In this document: one piece after another, positions 34,351-42,823 of the stretch | How positions within the stretch are numbered: the first letter of the stretch is position 1 | How the letters are laid out: each line of letters opens with the position of its first letter | Source of the DNA: FEN-1297 sp963787005 | Lineage (GTDB): Bacteria; Bacteroidota; Ignavibacteria; Ignavibacteriales; Ignavibacteriaceae | NCBI GenBank assembly: GCA_963787005.1 | Contig: CAWBBX010000062.1 | Span: 1-64,000, forward strand | Direction: 5' to 3' | Length of the DNA: 64,000 nt | The notes under the pieces: model-generated | The model's input: the letters and a program-made list of their open reading frames with translations, nothing else | Told to the model about the DNA's origin: nothing | The model's database searches: none | Translations under genes and position numbers: made by a program

Positions 34351-35493
34351 TTATTTTGAATACGGTTTTTTCAGATATTTATTAGCCAATGAGTGAGAGT
34401 CACCGTATTCCCGCATATCAAGAAGTTTTTTGTAGTACGCTACCGCGGCGGCCCTGTTTCCCTGCAAATCATTTATATTTCCCAGATACAGCAAGGCATT
34501 AATTTGAAATCCCGACGCTTCTTTCTTGTCGATCGGTAACGAATAACTGACGCATTTTTCCAGATAGTATGTGGCGGAATCGAGTTTGTTCTGTTCCTTG
34601 TATTCAAATCCCACGTAGTAAGCCGACTCTCTCATCGCGTTCAGCACAGTATAACCGCGATATTTTTTATCGGCCTTTTTCAGCACGTCTTTGAATATTT
34701 TCGAAGCACGGGCGAAGTTGCCTCTCTTTGCATAAATTCTTCCCAGCCATCTTTCGAAAACCGGGTTATCCGGGAAATCCTTCGTCAGCATCTTAGCGTA
34801 CTTCTGCGCTTCGTAAGGATTATTTTCATGAACGTAGTAAAGCGTCATTAAAAAATACCGGGCCTCGTACCTTGCGTACTTTCCGTTTTCCGCCACATTC
34901 TTCAGTTCGTTCAGTCCTCTCTGCTTGTCGCCGGATGGAAGAAAAAGCATGAGAGGTTTTACCACCGGGTAGCTGTCGGGTATTACCGCGGCGTAATAAT
35001 CGTATATCCCGAAGCCGAGCTGAACATCCTCATTTTTAGGATCGAGCTTGGCGGCTTTCTCCACGAGGGGAAGAGCTTCCCTCGCGTCCGAAGCCGCTTT
35101 AAACCAGCTTTCCCTGAAAGCACGAAGCCTTCCCATGAAACCGAGAGCACCGCCTTTGAAGAAGAGCGCGTCCAGATTGTTCTCATCGTCGTCCAGTATG
35201 TTGTCGCATTGATCAATAACCGAGTCGAGCTTGTCGATGAATTCATCATCGTATTTTTTGTTATTCGGATCAAGCATAATCTTCCACCAGTCGATCATAG
35301 AGTAAAAAAACTTTCCCTGCGGCTTATCCGGATAAGCTTTTATCAATCCGTTAAATGTTTTTTCCGCTTCGGTGAATTTTATGTCGTAGATTTGTTTTAT
35401 GCCGGCGGTAACCGTGGAATCGAACTTTTGTTCCTGCGGATGAAGAATTGCAGTTGAAAAGATTAAAAAGAATATGAGATTAATTTTTCTCAT
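34351..35493 (-). CDS. Secreted TPR-repeat protein
   Basis: 380 residues with a signal peptide (cut after LHPQ). Repeated TPR helices: AEKTFNGLIKAYPDKPQGKF, ALPLVEKAAKLDPKNEDVQL, ARASKIFKDVLKKADKKY and others. Probably periplasmic scaffold for other proteins. Convergent with porQ and separate from glyQS upstream by 78 bases, which include a hairpin. No enzymatic domain seen; partner unknown. Confidence 0.8.
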   Translation of the reverse strand: MRKINLIFFLIFSTAILHPQEQKFDSTVTAGIKQIYDIKFTEAEKTFNGLIKAYPDKPQGKFFYSMIDWWKIMLDPNNKKYDDEFIDKLDSVIDQCDNILDDDENNLDALFFKGGALGFMGRLRAFRESWFKAASDAREALPLVEKAAKLDPKNEDVQLGFGIYDYYAAVIPDSYPVVKPLMLFLPSGDKQRGLNELKNVAENGKYARYEARYFLMTLYYVHENNPYEAQKYAKMLTKDFPDNPVFERWLGRIYAKRGNFARASKIFKDVLKKADKKYRGYTVLNAMRESAYYVGFEYKEQNKLDSATYYLEKCVSYSLPIDKKEASGFQINALLYLGNINDLQGNRAAAVAYYKKLLDMREYGDSHSLANKYLKKPYSK

Positions 35494-35533
35494 TTAACCC
35501 CGTTTAGTCCGCGGTTTAATTTTAAATTATGAG

Positions 35534-35559
35534 CCGGGAGAACGGAAGCGGTCTCCCGG
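35534..35559 (-). terminator. Hairpin below glyQS
   Basis: CCGGGAGA (35534-35541) and TCTCCCGG (35552-35559) make a perfect 8-bp stem with a 10-base loop, 13 bases after the glyQS stop. The U-tract on the minus strand is weak, so it may act with a factor or as a processing signal. Confidence 0.55.
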
Positions 35560-35571
35560 TTATCAATATTA

Positions 35572-37065
35572 TCACTTGCTCAGCTTATCGAGAAGATAAG
35601 ATAAAATTTTATCGTTAGAAACTCTGGTTTGTTCCATCGAATCGCGTTCCCTTATCGTTACGGTTTGATCCTCGAGAGTCTGTGTATCTACAGTAATGCA
35701 GAAGGGCGTGCCCGCTTCATCCTGTCTCCTATATCTTCTTCCGACCGCCCCTTTATCATCGTAAAAAACTTTTAGGTTTCTCCTGATGTCTTTTTCTATA
35801 TTTTTTGCGATCTCCGGCATGCCATCCTTGTTAACAAGAGGGAAGACGGCTGCTTTAACCGGCGCAAGTCTCGGGTGGAATTTTAATACCGTACGTGTCT
35901 CACCCTTAACTTCTTCTTCGTAATACGCGTCTACCAGAAACGCCATGTAAGATCTGCTGGCGCCTGCCGAAGTTTCGATGATAAACGGAATAAATTTTTC
36001 CTTGGATTCTTCGTCGAAGTATTTCATCGACTTGCCGGAATATTCCTCGTGCCTGCTTAAGTCGAAATTGGTTCTGTTGTGGATCCCTTCAATCTCGCCC
36101 CATCCGAACGGGAAAAGATACTCGATATCCGTTGCCTCCTTCGCGTAATGCGCAAGCTTGTTTTCCGGATGATTGTGGTAGCGCAGCTTGTCTAAACTCA
36201 TTCCAAGCGATTGGTACCATTCGAGTCTTGCGGCTTTCCAGTAGTCGAACCATTTCTTATCGTCCGACGGCTTAACGAAGAACTGCATTTCCATCTGCTC
36301 AAACTCGCGCGTTCTGAAGAGGAAGTTCTTCGTGTTAATTTCGTTCCTGAATGCCTTGCCGATCTGCGCGATACCAAACGGCAGTTTCTGACGCGCGGCT
36401 CCCTGCACGTTCAAAAAGTTAACGAAGATTCCCTGCGCCGTTTCAGGTCTTAAATAAACCACCGCGCCGGAGTCTTCTACGGGACCGATAAAAGTCTTGA
36501 ACATTAGGTTAAACTTTCTTGCGTCTGTAAAAGTATTTTTGTTTCCGCACTGCGGACAGTTGAGCTCCGCCAGCAGCAGTTTACCTAGTTCGGGAGTTTC
36601 TAGCAAAGATTCAAACGTATTTTCCGGACCCGAAGTAATCTTTTCGATTTTCTCGATCAATGCAGCGTTATCTTTTACTGTTACCTTCAAAGCTTCAATT
36701 GCTTTGCCCTGTTTCTTCTCATTTATCATGTCGGCTAACGTATCGAGTCTGAACCTGGCTTTACACTGCTTACAGTCTATCATCGGGTCAGTAAAGTTTT
36801 CTACGTGTCCGGAAGCCTCCCAAACCTTAGGGTGCATAAGGATCGAGGCATCAAGACCTTCCACGTCCTCGCGGTATGTCATAAACTTCCACCACTCTTC
36901 TTTAATATTCTTCAGAAGCTCAACGCCGAGTGGACCGTAATCCCAGCAGCCGTTAAGGCCGCCGTAAATTTCACTCGACTGAAAAACAAAACCGCGTCGT
37001 TTAGCCAGCGATACTATTTTTTCCAAAACATCATTCTGGTTCTTCTTCTGCTTTTCGATGATCAA
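35572..37065 (-). CDS. glyQS: Glycyl-tRNA synthetase, dimeric type
   Basis: 497 residues. Class II catalytic core: WDYGPLGVELLKNI, RNEINTKNFLFRTREFEQ (motif 2) and TSAGASRSYMAF (motif 3). A zinc-ribbon-like CKQCKARF and CPQCGNKN. The dimeric type used by this lineage (as opposed to the alpha2beta2 form). ATG start. Anticodon-binding domain is at the C-terminus (VTIRERDSMEQTRVS). Separate from its neighbours, ended by the hairpin. Confidence 0.95.
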   Translation of the reverse strand: MIIEKQKKNQNDVLEKIVSLAKRRGFVFQSSEIYGGLNGCWDYGPLGVELLKNIKEEWWKFMTYREDVEGLDASILMHPKVWEASGHVENFTDPMIDCKQCKARFRLDTLADMINEKKQGKAIEALKVTVKDNAALIEKIEKITSGPENTFESLLETPELGKLLLAELNCPQCGNKNTFTDARKFNLMFKTFIGPVEDSGAVVYLRPETAQGIFVNFLNVQGAARQKLPFGIAQIGKAFRNEINTKNFLFRTREFEQMEMQFFVKPSDDKKWFDYWKAARLEWYQSLGMSLDKLRYHNHPENKLAHYAKEATDIEYLFPFGWGEIEGIHNRTNFDLSRHEEYSGKSMKYFDEESKEKFIPFIIETSAGASRSYMAFLVDAYYEEEVKGETRTVLKFHPRLAPVKAAVFPLVNKDGMPEIAKNIEKDIRRNLKVFYDDKGAVGRRYRRQDEAGTPFCITVDTQTLEDQTVTIRERDSMEQTRVSNDKILSYLLDKLSK

Positions 37066-37152
37066 CCTCCGAATTAAATTTTCTTAAAATGACTACAAAT
37101 ATAGTAAAATTGAAGGAATTTTTAAGTGCCCTTAACAGGAAGGAGACGTGCA

Positions 37153-38055
37153 TCAAAGCCGCATCTTTTTCATTTCGGAAAGAAGGAACTCTTTTATCTT
37201 TTTTTGATTTGCGGAAAGCCGACCGTGTTTTTTCCGCGAAACATCCAGAAGGATGAGCGATTGAGAGGCGTAGTTCATAATAAGCTTGGGATCTTTTATC
37301 TTTTTTAATGATGACAAATGACGTCGCACAGTATTTAAATCCCCTCTCTCAACCGGACCCGAAAGTGCGCCCGGCGCTCCCGTCTCTTCAATGTTCTTTA
37401 TAGTGGATTTTATTATTGGCATTAATATTTTCGATGCGTTTTTTTTGTTTCTTAAAACTCCGCTTAAAAGTCTTTCGGCTTCAAATACCTGGGCGTTGAG
37501 AAAGTTAGAAGCGAATACACCCGCCAGATGATACTCGGTCTTTTTCCCTTTTGAGACGGAGAAGGGGATAAGTCCGATTTTTTTTGCGAACACATAAAGT
37601 ATTTTTTCAGCCGGCATGTCGTCTGTTTCAACGGCGGCATAGAAGCCTGCAATATTCTTTTTCCTTTTAGTAGGGAAGGTTTCCATTATATGGAGTGAAG
37701 CCGTCCTGCCTTTTTTTCTATTAATCGAATTTAGTTCTTTCGAGCTTCTTGAACCTGAAAGATGTATAAATAATGATTTTTCAAAAGAAAGTTTTAAGCG
37801 CGATATTTCCTCCGCGGTTTCAGAAATAGCGTCATCGGGTACTGCTATGATGAAGAAGTTTGTGCTTTGAGGGATATCAGATAATCTATCTGAATAATTT
37901 TTAACCCGGTACTTTCGGGCGAGTATTCCGGCCGACGTTTTATTCCGGCTAACAATAATATCAATTTTATAGCCGGATTCCCTGATTGCGCCTGCAAGCG
38001 AATAAGTGATCTTTCCCGCACCTATGATAGCAATATGTAGCCGGGTCGGAGCCAA
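37153..38055 (-). CDS. Rossmann-fold DUF2520 protein
   Basis: 300 residues. An N-terminal Rossmann domain (IAIIGAGKITYSLAGA) and C-terminal DUF2520 (about residues 130-290; HLAGVFASNFLNAQ). Related to ketopantoate/pyrroline-carboxylate-type reductases, but no reaction is established for the group. TTG start directly after the amrB stop, with GGGGAA 5 bases upstream, so it is probably translated with amrB. Confidence 0.82.
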   Translation of the reverse strand: MAPTRLHIAIIGAGKITYSLAGAIRESGYKIDIIVSRNKTSAGILARKYRVKNYSDRLSDIPQSTNFFIIAVPDDAISETAEEISRLKLSFEKSLFIHLSGSRSSKELNSINRKKGRTASLHIMETFPTKRKKNIAGFYAAVETDDMPAEKILYVFAKKIGLIPFSVSKGKKTEYHLAGVFASNFLNAQVFEAERLLSGVLRNKKNASKILMPIIKSTIKNIEETGAPGALSGPVERGDLNTVRRHLSSLKKIKDPKLIMNYASQSLILLDVSRKKHGRLSANQKKIKEFLLSEMKKMRL

Positions 38056-38877
38056 CTATTCCCCGTAAATAGCGGCCGAGAGGTAACCGACAACTTCCGA
38101 ATTGTCGCCTGTAGTATCCCCCGAATCGCTGCGGAAAAGAATCATTGAGCTTCGTTTGTTTAGTTCGAAAGCAGCCCGCATCATAGCCACAATGGGGCCG
38201 CCGCCGCATGCTTCGCAGACACCCTCCTCGAGCTCGAACCTAAGACGGTTGAAATCGAACTCCATTATTCTTTTTTCTACAACGGAATCGAGAATGTAAG
38301 CGTCTTTCTTCGAGTGATAGTGCGAGAGGTCGGAACTCGATAAGATAAGCGTCTCTTCATCGACAATCGCCTTAAGCCTGTCCGCCAGCTCATCAATAAA
38401 AATCTTGCTTTGATCACCCATTACGACGGGCACAATGCTGAAGTCTTTCAGCACGGTTTGAAGAAAAGGTATCTGCACTTCCACGGCATGTTCCTGTCTG
38501 TGTCCCTGCACGCCTTTAAAAATAATGGGACTGTCGCCGACGAGTGCGTCGGTCATTTCTTTATCTATAGGTACTACTCCCAACGGAGTTTCATAGCCGT
38601 CGCCGCTGTATATCGAAATGCCGGGGAAATACTCCCTGTGGCTCGGCGAAATAATGATTATTTTTTTGTAGGGTCTATTTTTGATAAGATTGAACGCATA
38701 CGCTGCGGTTCTGCCGGAATAAATATAACCGGCGTGCGGCGATATGAGACCAATTATGTTTTCCGGAATTTTTGCGGGCTGCGATATCGATAGCAGGAGC
38801 TGAATTTCTTCTTTTAACTTATCCGGATCGGCCTTGTAAAAAGTTCCGGCTACCGAGGGCTTTCTAATTTCTTTCAT
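38056..38877 (-). CDS. amrB: AmmeMemoRadiSam system protein B (Memo-like)
   Basis: 273 residues. Matches the Memo family: IGLISPHAGYIYSGRTAAYAF, IIISPSHREYF, LILSSSDLSHYHSK and EACGGGPIVAMM. Human Memo is a small copper-binding/reductase-like protein; bacterial homologues are found with AmmeMemoRadiSam A and a radical SAM partner. Start overlaps the amrA stop by 14 bases. Confidence 0.9.
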   Translation of the reverse strand: MKEIRKPSVAGTFYKADPDKLKEEIQLLLSISQPAKIPENIIGLISPHAGYIYSGRTAAYAFNLIKNRPYKKIIIISPSHREYFPGISIYSGDGYETPLGVVPIDKEMTDALVGDSPIIFKGVQGHRQEHAVEVQIPFLQTVLKDFSIVPVVMGDQSKIFIDELADRLKAIVDEETLILSSSDLSHYHSKKDAYILDSVVEKRIMEFDFNRLRFELEEGVCEACGGGPIVAMMRAAFELNKRSSMILFRSDSGDTTGDNSEVVGYLSAAIYGE

Positions 38878-39445
38878 AAGTCTTTTTCCTGTTCCCGACT
38901 TCGGAAATTATCACGGCGGTAAAAACCTGTATGTTCAGCATCTCTGTTTCCCATGTAGCGGCCGGCATCCCGGCTTTTTCGCAAAGGGCGGATAAAAATG
39001 CGTTCACATCGTAATTGTGTTCAACTGCTACCTGCGGAAGAAGCACACCCCGGTAGCCGCTGTCGTCGAGTACCAAGCCGTGAACCCCTATTTGAATTTC
39101 ATCGTAGCTTCCGATGGGGGAGAACGTGGAGAGGATCGATATTTCAAGCCTGACGGTTTCGAGTTCCTCGTATTGAAGAGGATAAAACCGCGGATCGTTC
39201 AGCGACGCCTGCTTTGTTGCCTCGCATACGGTATCGTAAAGGGTCATATCGCTTTTTAAGTAGCCGATGCACCCTCTTAGATCTTCGTCAATTTTAAGAG
39301 TAACAAAAGCGCCCTGGCCTTTTCTTCTAAGATTCGGATAGTGAGTAAAATCGATTTCGGGGAGACCGGTTTCCATGAAAATAGATTTTAGCGAATCTCT
39401 CGCCGCCAGGAGAAGAACACCCTTTTCTTCCTCGGAGAGTCCCAT
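38864..39445 (-). CDS. amrA: AmmeMemoRadiSam system protein A (AMMECR1-like)
   Basis: 193 residues. The AMMECR1 fold: FVTLKIDEDLRGCIGYLKSD with LRGCIG, then EISILSTFSPIGSYDEI, DDSGYRGVLLPQV and the C-terminal AATWETEML. Typically partnered with Memo and a radical SAM enzyme (amrS), the latter not seen in the window. Function unsettled. Confidence 0.92.
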   Translation of the reverse strand: MGLSEEEKGVLLLAARDSLKSIFMETGLPEIDFTHYPNLRRKGQGAFVTLKIDEDLRGCIGYLKSDMTLYDTVCEATKQASLNDPRFYPLQYEELETVRLEISILSTFSPIGSYDEIQIGVHGLVLDDSGYRGVLLPQVAVEHNYDVNAFLSALCEKAGMPAATWETEMLNIQVFTAVIISEVGNRKKTYERN

Positions 39446-39460
39446 TCTTCCCTCACAAAA

Positions 39461-40288
39461 TTATTGATCCAGAGAACAAACTATTACTTTTGTCTTTTCC
39501 TTTAATAAGAACAAGTACCTTCCTCTTAAAAAGAATGAATCAGGCACAATTGCTTTTATATTCCGGTTTAATTTTTCTTCAAAAATAACCTTTTTAGAAA
39601 CAATTTCAATAGCACGAAAGATGTTATCCAGACTTCCGTCGCCGTTAATACTATGCCCGTTAAACATCAAGACGCCATCGGCTGTTAAGAATTCCAAGCT
39701 GCCGGCGACGGGTGAATTGTTTTTAAACTCCTTCAGTATATTAGCCGTGGCCGTTTCCTCCCGGAAATCAACTGAAAGCGGCTCCGGAAATTTATAGATC
39801 CCGCTATCGTATTGAGAAGGAACCCCACGCATTATAACGTTAACCGAATCCGCGTCTTCACCGAGGTCTTCAAGCGGTTCACCGCTTTGAAGATCGAGTA
39901 CAACGAACCTTCTGCCGTCGAACATTTCTTTGTACGCGTAGATCTTTTCCGGTGAGTTAAAGAGGTAGATGTACTCGTCATTTTTCCAGACTATTTTCTT
40001 TGAGTTAACGTCAAACACGGTTATCCCAAGGTGGCCGGGCATATCCGGTTTTTGATAGCCGTGGAAGAGAATCAGATCGCCGCAGACATTTTCAATACCG
40101 AGCCAGTATTTTTCATCCGGCTGCCATGAGTTCAGTATTGTTTTTCCGCTCTCAATATCTACACAGCTGAAGTAAGCTTCCTTTTTTTCCGTATCGCGTT
40201 CTTCAATTATGAGTCTGCCTGTGTCGGACGGCAGTATTCTCCAGATCTGCCTCTTGTTGGAAAATGTAAAATGTTTTTTAATCTTCAT
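39461..40288 (-). CDS. DUF4905 family protein
   Basis: 275 residues. Matches a family of unknown function, recognisable from its start NKRQIWRILPSDTGRL and DLQSGEPLEDLGEDADSV. Beta-propeller-like strand pattern (PQQ or WD-like: IVWKNDEYIYLF, DGRRFVVLDLQSGE). No signal peptide. 15-17 bases from both neighbours, so part of the operon tnaA-DUF4905-amrA-amrB-DUF2520. Function unknown. Confidence 0.65.
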   Translation of the reverse strand: MKIKKHFTFSNKRQIWRILPSDTGRLIIEERDTEKKEAYFSCVDIESGKTILNSWQPDEKYWLGIENVCGDLILFHGYQKPDMPGHLGITVFDVNSKKIVWKNDEYIYLFNSPEKIYAYKEMFDGRRFVVLDLQSGEPLEDLGEDADSVNVIMRGVPSQYDSGIYKFPEPLSVDFREETATANILKEFKNNSPVAGSLEFLTADGVLMFNGHSINGDGSLDNIFRAIEIVSKKVIFEEKLNRNIKAIVPDSFFLRGRYLFLLKEKTKVIVCSLDQ

Positions 40289-40305
40289 GATTCGGAAATT
40301 TCCCG

Positions 40306-41679
40306 TTAATTTAATTCTTCGAAGCGGGCGGTGAAATGCCTGAGCATGGGCGCTTCGTAAATTATCTTATATCCTTTCAGAGAATCCCGTTTATTGAAGA
40401 CTTCCAGTATAACTTCCAGCACATAATCGATGTGACTCTGTGTGTAGACGCGTCTCGGTATAGCGAGTCTCACCAGTTCCATAGGCGGCGGAATTAATTT
40501 TCCGCTTTTATCGTATTTTCCGAACATTACGCTCCCGATCTCTACTGCTCTTATACCGCCTTCAATATAAAGAGAAGCGACTATCGACTGCCCGGGAAAT
40601 TGTTCCGGCGGGATATTCGGAAGAAATCTTTTCGCGTCCAAATAAATAGCGTGACCTCCCGGTGGCTCTATTATAGGTACACCGGCATCGACAAGCTTTT
40701 CGCCTAGATATTCTATGCTTCTAATTCTGTATTGAAGATAATGCTCATCCACCACTTCTTCGAGTCCTTGAGCAACTGCCTCTAAGTCACGCCCGGCAAG
40801 ACCGCCGTATGTGGGAAATCCTTCCGTTACGATAAGCATGTTCCTGGATTTCATAGCCAGCTCGCTGTCGTTAATGGCGAGGAATCCCCCGATGTTAACG
40901 AGCGCGTCTTTCTTTGCGCTCATGGTGGCGCCGTCGGCATAAGAGAACATTTCCTGCGCAATTTCCAGTACCGACTTGTCTGCGTAGCCCGGCTCTCTTT
41001 TCTTTATGAAGTACGCGTTCTCCGCGAACCGGCATGCGTCGAGGAATAGCGGAATACCGTATTTTGAGCACACCTGTTTAACTTCTCTTATATTTTTCAT
41101 TGAAACGGGCTGGCCTCCGCCTGAATTGTTGGTAACAGTAATCATGCAGAGCGGGATATTTTCTTTCCCTTTTTCGTTAATAAATTCTTCCAGCTTTTGA
41201 ACATCCATATCGCCTTTGAAGTCGGCCCTTATCTCGGGATGCTTGCCGGTCTCGTTTAATAGATCGACTGCCTCTGCGCCGGTAAACTCAATGTTGGCAC
41301 GGGTAGTGTCGAAGTGAGTGTTATTGGGAAAATACTTGCCGGTTCCTCCGAGCAGGAAGAAAAGAATCTTCTCTGCGGCCCGGCCCTGGTGAGTAGGTAT
41401 TATGTTTTTCATCCCGGTAATGTTTTTAACTGCGGATTCAAACCTGTAAAAACTTTTTGATCCCGCGTAGGATTCATCGCCTTCCATAATTCCGGCCCAC
41501 TGTTTTGAGCTCATTGCGGATGTGCCGCTGTCGGTTAGAAGGTCTATAAGTACGTCGTCGGCACGCAGAAGGAAGGTATTATAACCTGCGTCTTTAAGAA
41601 GATTAACCCGTTCCCTTTTCGTTGTAAAACGTATAGGCTCGACGGATTTTATTTTGAAAGGTTCTATTATTGTTTTCAT
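40306..41679 (-). CDS. tnaA: Tryptophanase-type beta-eliminating lyase
   Basis: 457 residues of the PLP-dependent tryptophanase/tyrosine phenol-lyase family: DLLTDSGTSAMS, THQGRAAEKI, NSGGGQPVS, and PLP lysine block MSAKKDALVNIGG. The subtype marker near the C-terminus reads RAVEIG, as in tryptophanases (tyrosine phenol-lyases have RSMERG), so splitting tryptophan to indole, pyruvate and ammonia is likelier. The start (IKSVEPI, AGYNTFLL, SKQWAG) is more like the phenol-lyases, so some doubt remains. First gene of the operon leading to amrA/B. Confidence 0.8.
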   Translation of the reverse strand: MKTIIEPFKIKSVEPIRFTTKRERVNLLKDAGYNTFLLRADDVLIDLLTDSGTSAMSSKQWAGIMEGDESYAGSKSFYRFESAVKNITGMKNIIPTHQGRAAEKILFFLLGGTGKYFPNNTHFDTTRANIEFTGAEAVDLLNETGKHPEIRADFKGDMDVQKLEEFINEKGKENIPLCMITVTNNSGGGQPVSMKNIREVKQVCSKYGIPLFLDACRFAENAYFIKKREPGYADKSVLEIAQEMFSYADGATMSAKKDALVNIGGFLAINDSELAMKSRNMLIVTEGFPTYGGLAGRDLEAVAQGLEEVVDEHYLQYRIRSIEYLGEKLVDAGVPIIEPPGGHAIYLDAKRFLPNIPPEQFPGQSIVASLYIEGGIRAVEIGSVMFGKYDKSGKLIPPPMELVRLAIPRRVYTQSHIDYVLEVILEVFNKRDSLKGYKIIYEAPMLRHFTARFEELN

Positions 41680-41915
41680 TAATTCCTCCGGTTTTATACG
41701 GGCATTTAAACCGGATTTTATGATGGTTCCGGTTCCATTATGCCGCAGCGTTGTCTATTATATAAACACGCTCATCTCTTTTAATCAAAATTGTACAAAA
41801 ATTACTTGCAAAACAACCGAATCTACGACACTTGATATTTTTTTATTGCGTTTTGCCGAAACTATGAATAATTTTTTTGGTCCTTTCTTAACCCCCAAAA
41901 ATTAGGAGAGAAAAT

Positions 41916-42752
41916 ATGGATAATTTTGATACCCCCGGAGGCGATCAGCCCGGCACATCACAGGAAGAGGCTCAAGAGGAAATTGAACTTTCACATTCCG
42001 ATAAAATGATCGGCATTTTTTCCGAACCGGGAGCTACGTTCGGAAACATAGCTAAGCATCCGCCGAAGACGGTGGACTGGCTTGTGCCTCTGGTAATAAT
42101 GCTCGCCTTTGTTGTCGTTTCCCAGTTTTTAATGATGAGCAACAGCGAGATATATTTTCAGGTAAAGCAGAAACAAATTGAGAGAACCCAGAAAGTTATG
42201 GACGGCATGGTTAAAGAAGGCCGGCTTACTCAGGATCAGGCTAACGAGCGGATGAACCAGCTTCAGGACAGGCTCGATAAAGGCCGGGGAGCGCTTGGCG
42301 CTGCGCTGCAATCGATCGGCATTATAGTTTTCGGCTTTATAATTTTCTTTATTGTTAGCGGCGTTTACTTCTTAATCGCCAAATTTATTTTGAAAGGTGA
42401 GGGAACGTATACCGATGCGCTTGTTGCAAACGGGATGACGTCTTACGTCTTTGTTGTCCAGGTGATAATCGCTACCATTCTTGCTTTGGCGATGGGCAAA
42501 CTGATTTCCGATACAAGCGTGGCCGCTTTCACCGGCACTGACAGGGCTACTTTTATGGGCTTCATACTCGCGAAGATAAACCCGATAACAATTTGGGGCT
42601 TTGCTGTTCTTAGCATTGGTCTTGCCAAAATGTTTAAATCTGCTTCCACCACAAAATATTATGTGATGGTATTCGGACTCTGGATTGTCTGGGGATTAAT
42701 CGTGTTCGGTTTGGGAAAAGCAGTTCCGTTTCTCCAATTCCTGGCCGGTTAA
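41916..42752 (+). CDS. YIP1-family membrane protein
   Basis: 278 residues. A charged, acidic N-terminus (QPGTSQEEAQEEIELS), the domain opening SDKMIGIFSEPGATFGNI, then about five or six membrane helices in the Yip1 pattern (WLVPLVIMLAFVVVSQFLM, IIVFGFIIFFIVSGVYFLI, SYVFVVQVIIATILALAMG). ATG at 41916 after TTAGGAGAGAAAAT, a strong ribosome site. The biochemical role in bacteria is unclear. Monocistronic, convergent with priA. Confidence 0.8.
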   Translation: MDNFDTPGGDQPGTSQEEAQEEIELSHSDKMIGIFSEPGATFGNIAKHPPKTVDWLVPLVIMLAFVVVSQFLMMSNSEIYFQVKQKQIERTQKVMDGMVKEGRLTQDQANERMNQLQDRLDKGRGALGAALQSIGIIVFGFIIFFIVSGVYFLIAKFILKGEGTYTDALVANGMTSYVFVVQVIIATILALAMGKLISDTSVAAFTGTDRATFMGFILAKINPITIWGFAVLSIGLAKMFKSASTTKYYVMVFGLWIVWGLIVFGLGKAVPFLQFLAG

Positions 42753-42764
42753 AATATTCTGATT

Positions 42765-42815
42765 ATGATTTTATAAATCATACCGGTTCTTCTCCTCCGG
42801 AAGGGGGAGAGGGCC
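42765..42815. repeat. Hairpin pair between the convergent YIP1 and priA genes
   Basis: ATGATTT-TAT-AAATCAT (42765-42781) is a 7-bp stem; right after it TCTCC/GGAGA (42791-42810) with flanking CCGG/CCGG elements forms a second, GC-rich foldback. Without a clear U-tract these are either weak terminators for both genes or a short dispersed repeat (the phrase with TCTCCTCC and GGGGGAGA occurs widely as repeats in related genomes, from memory). Confidence 0.4.
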
Positions 42816-42823
42816 GGGATGTT

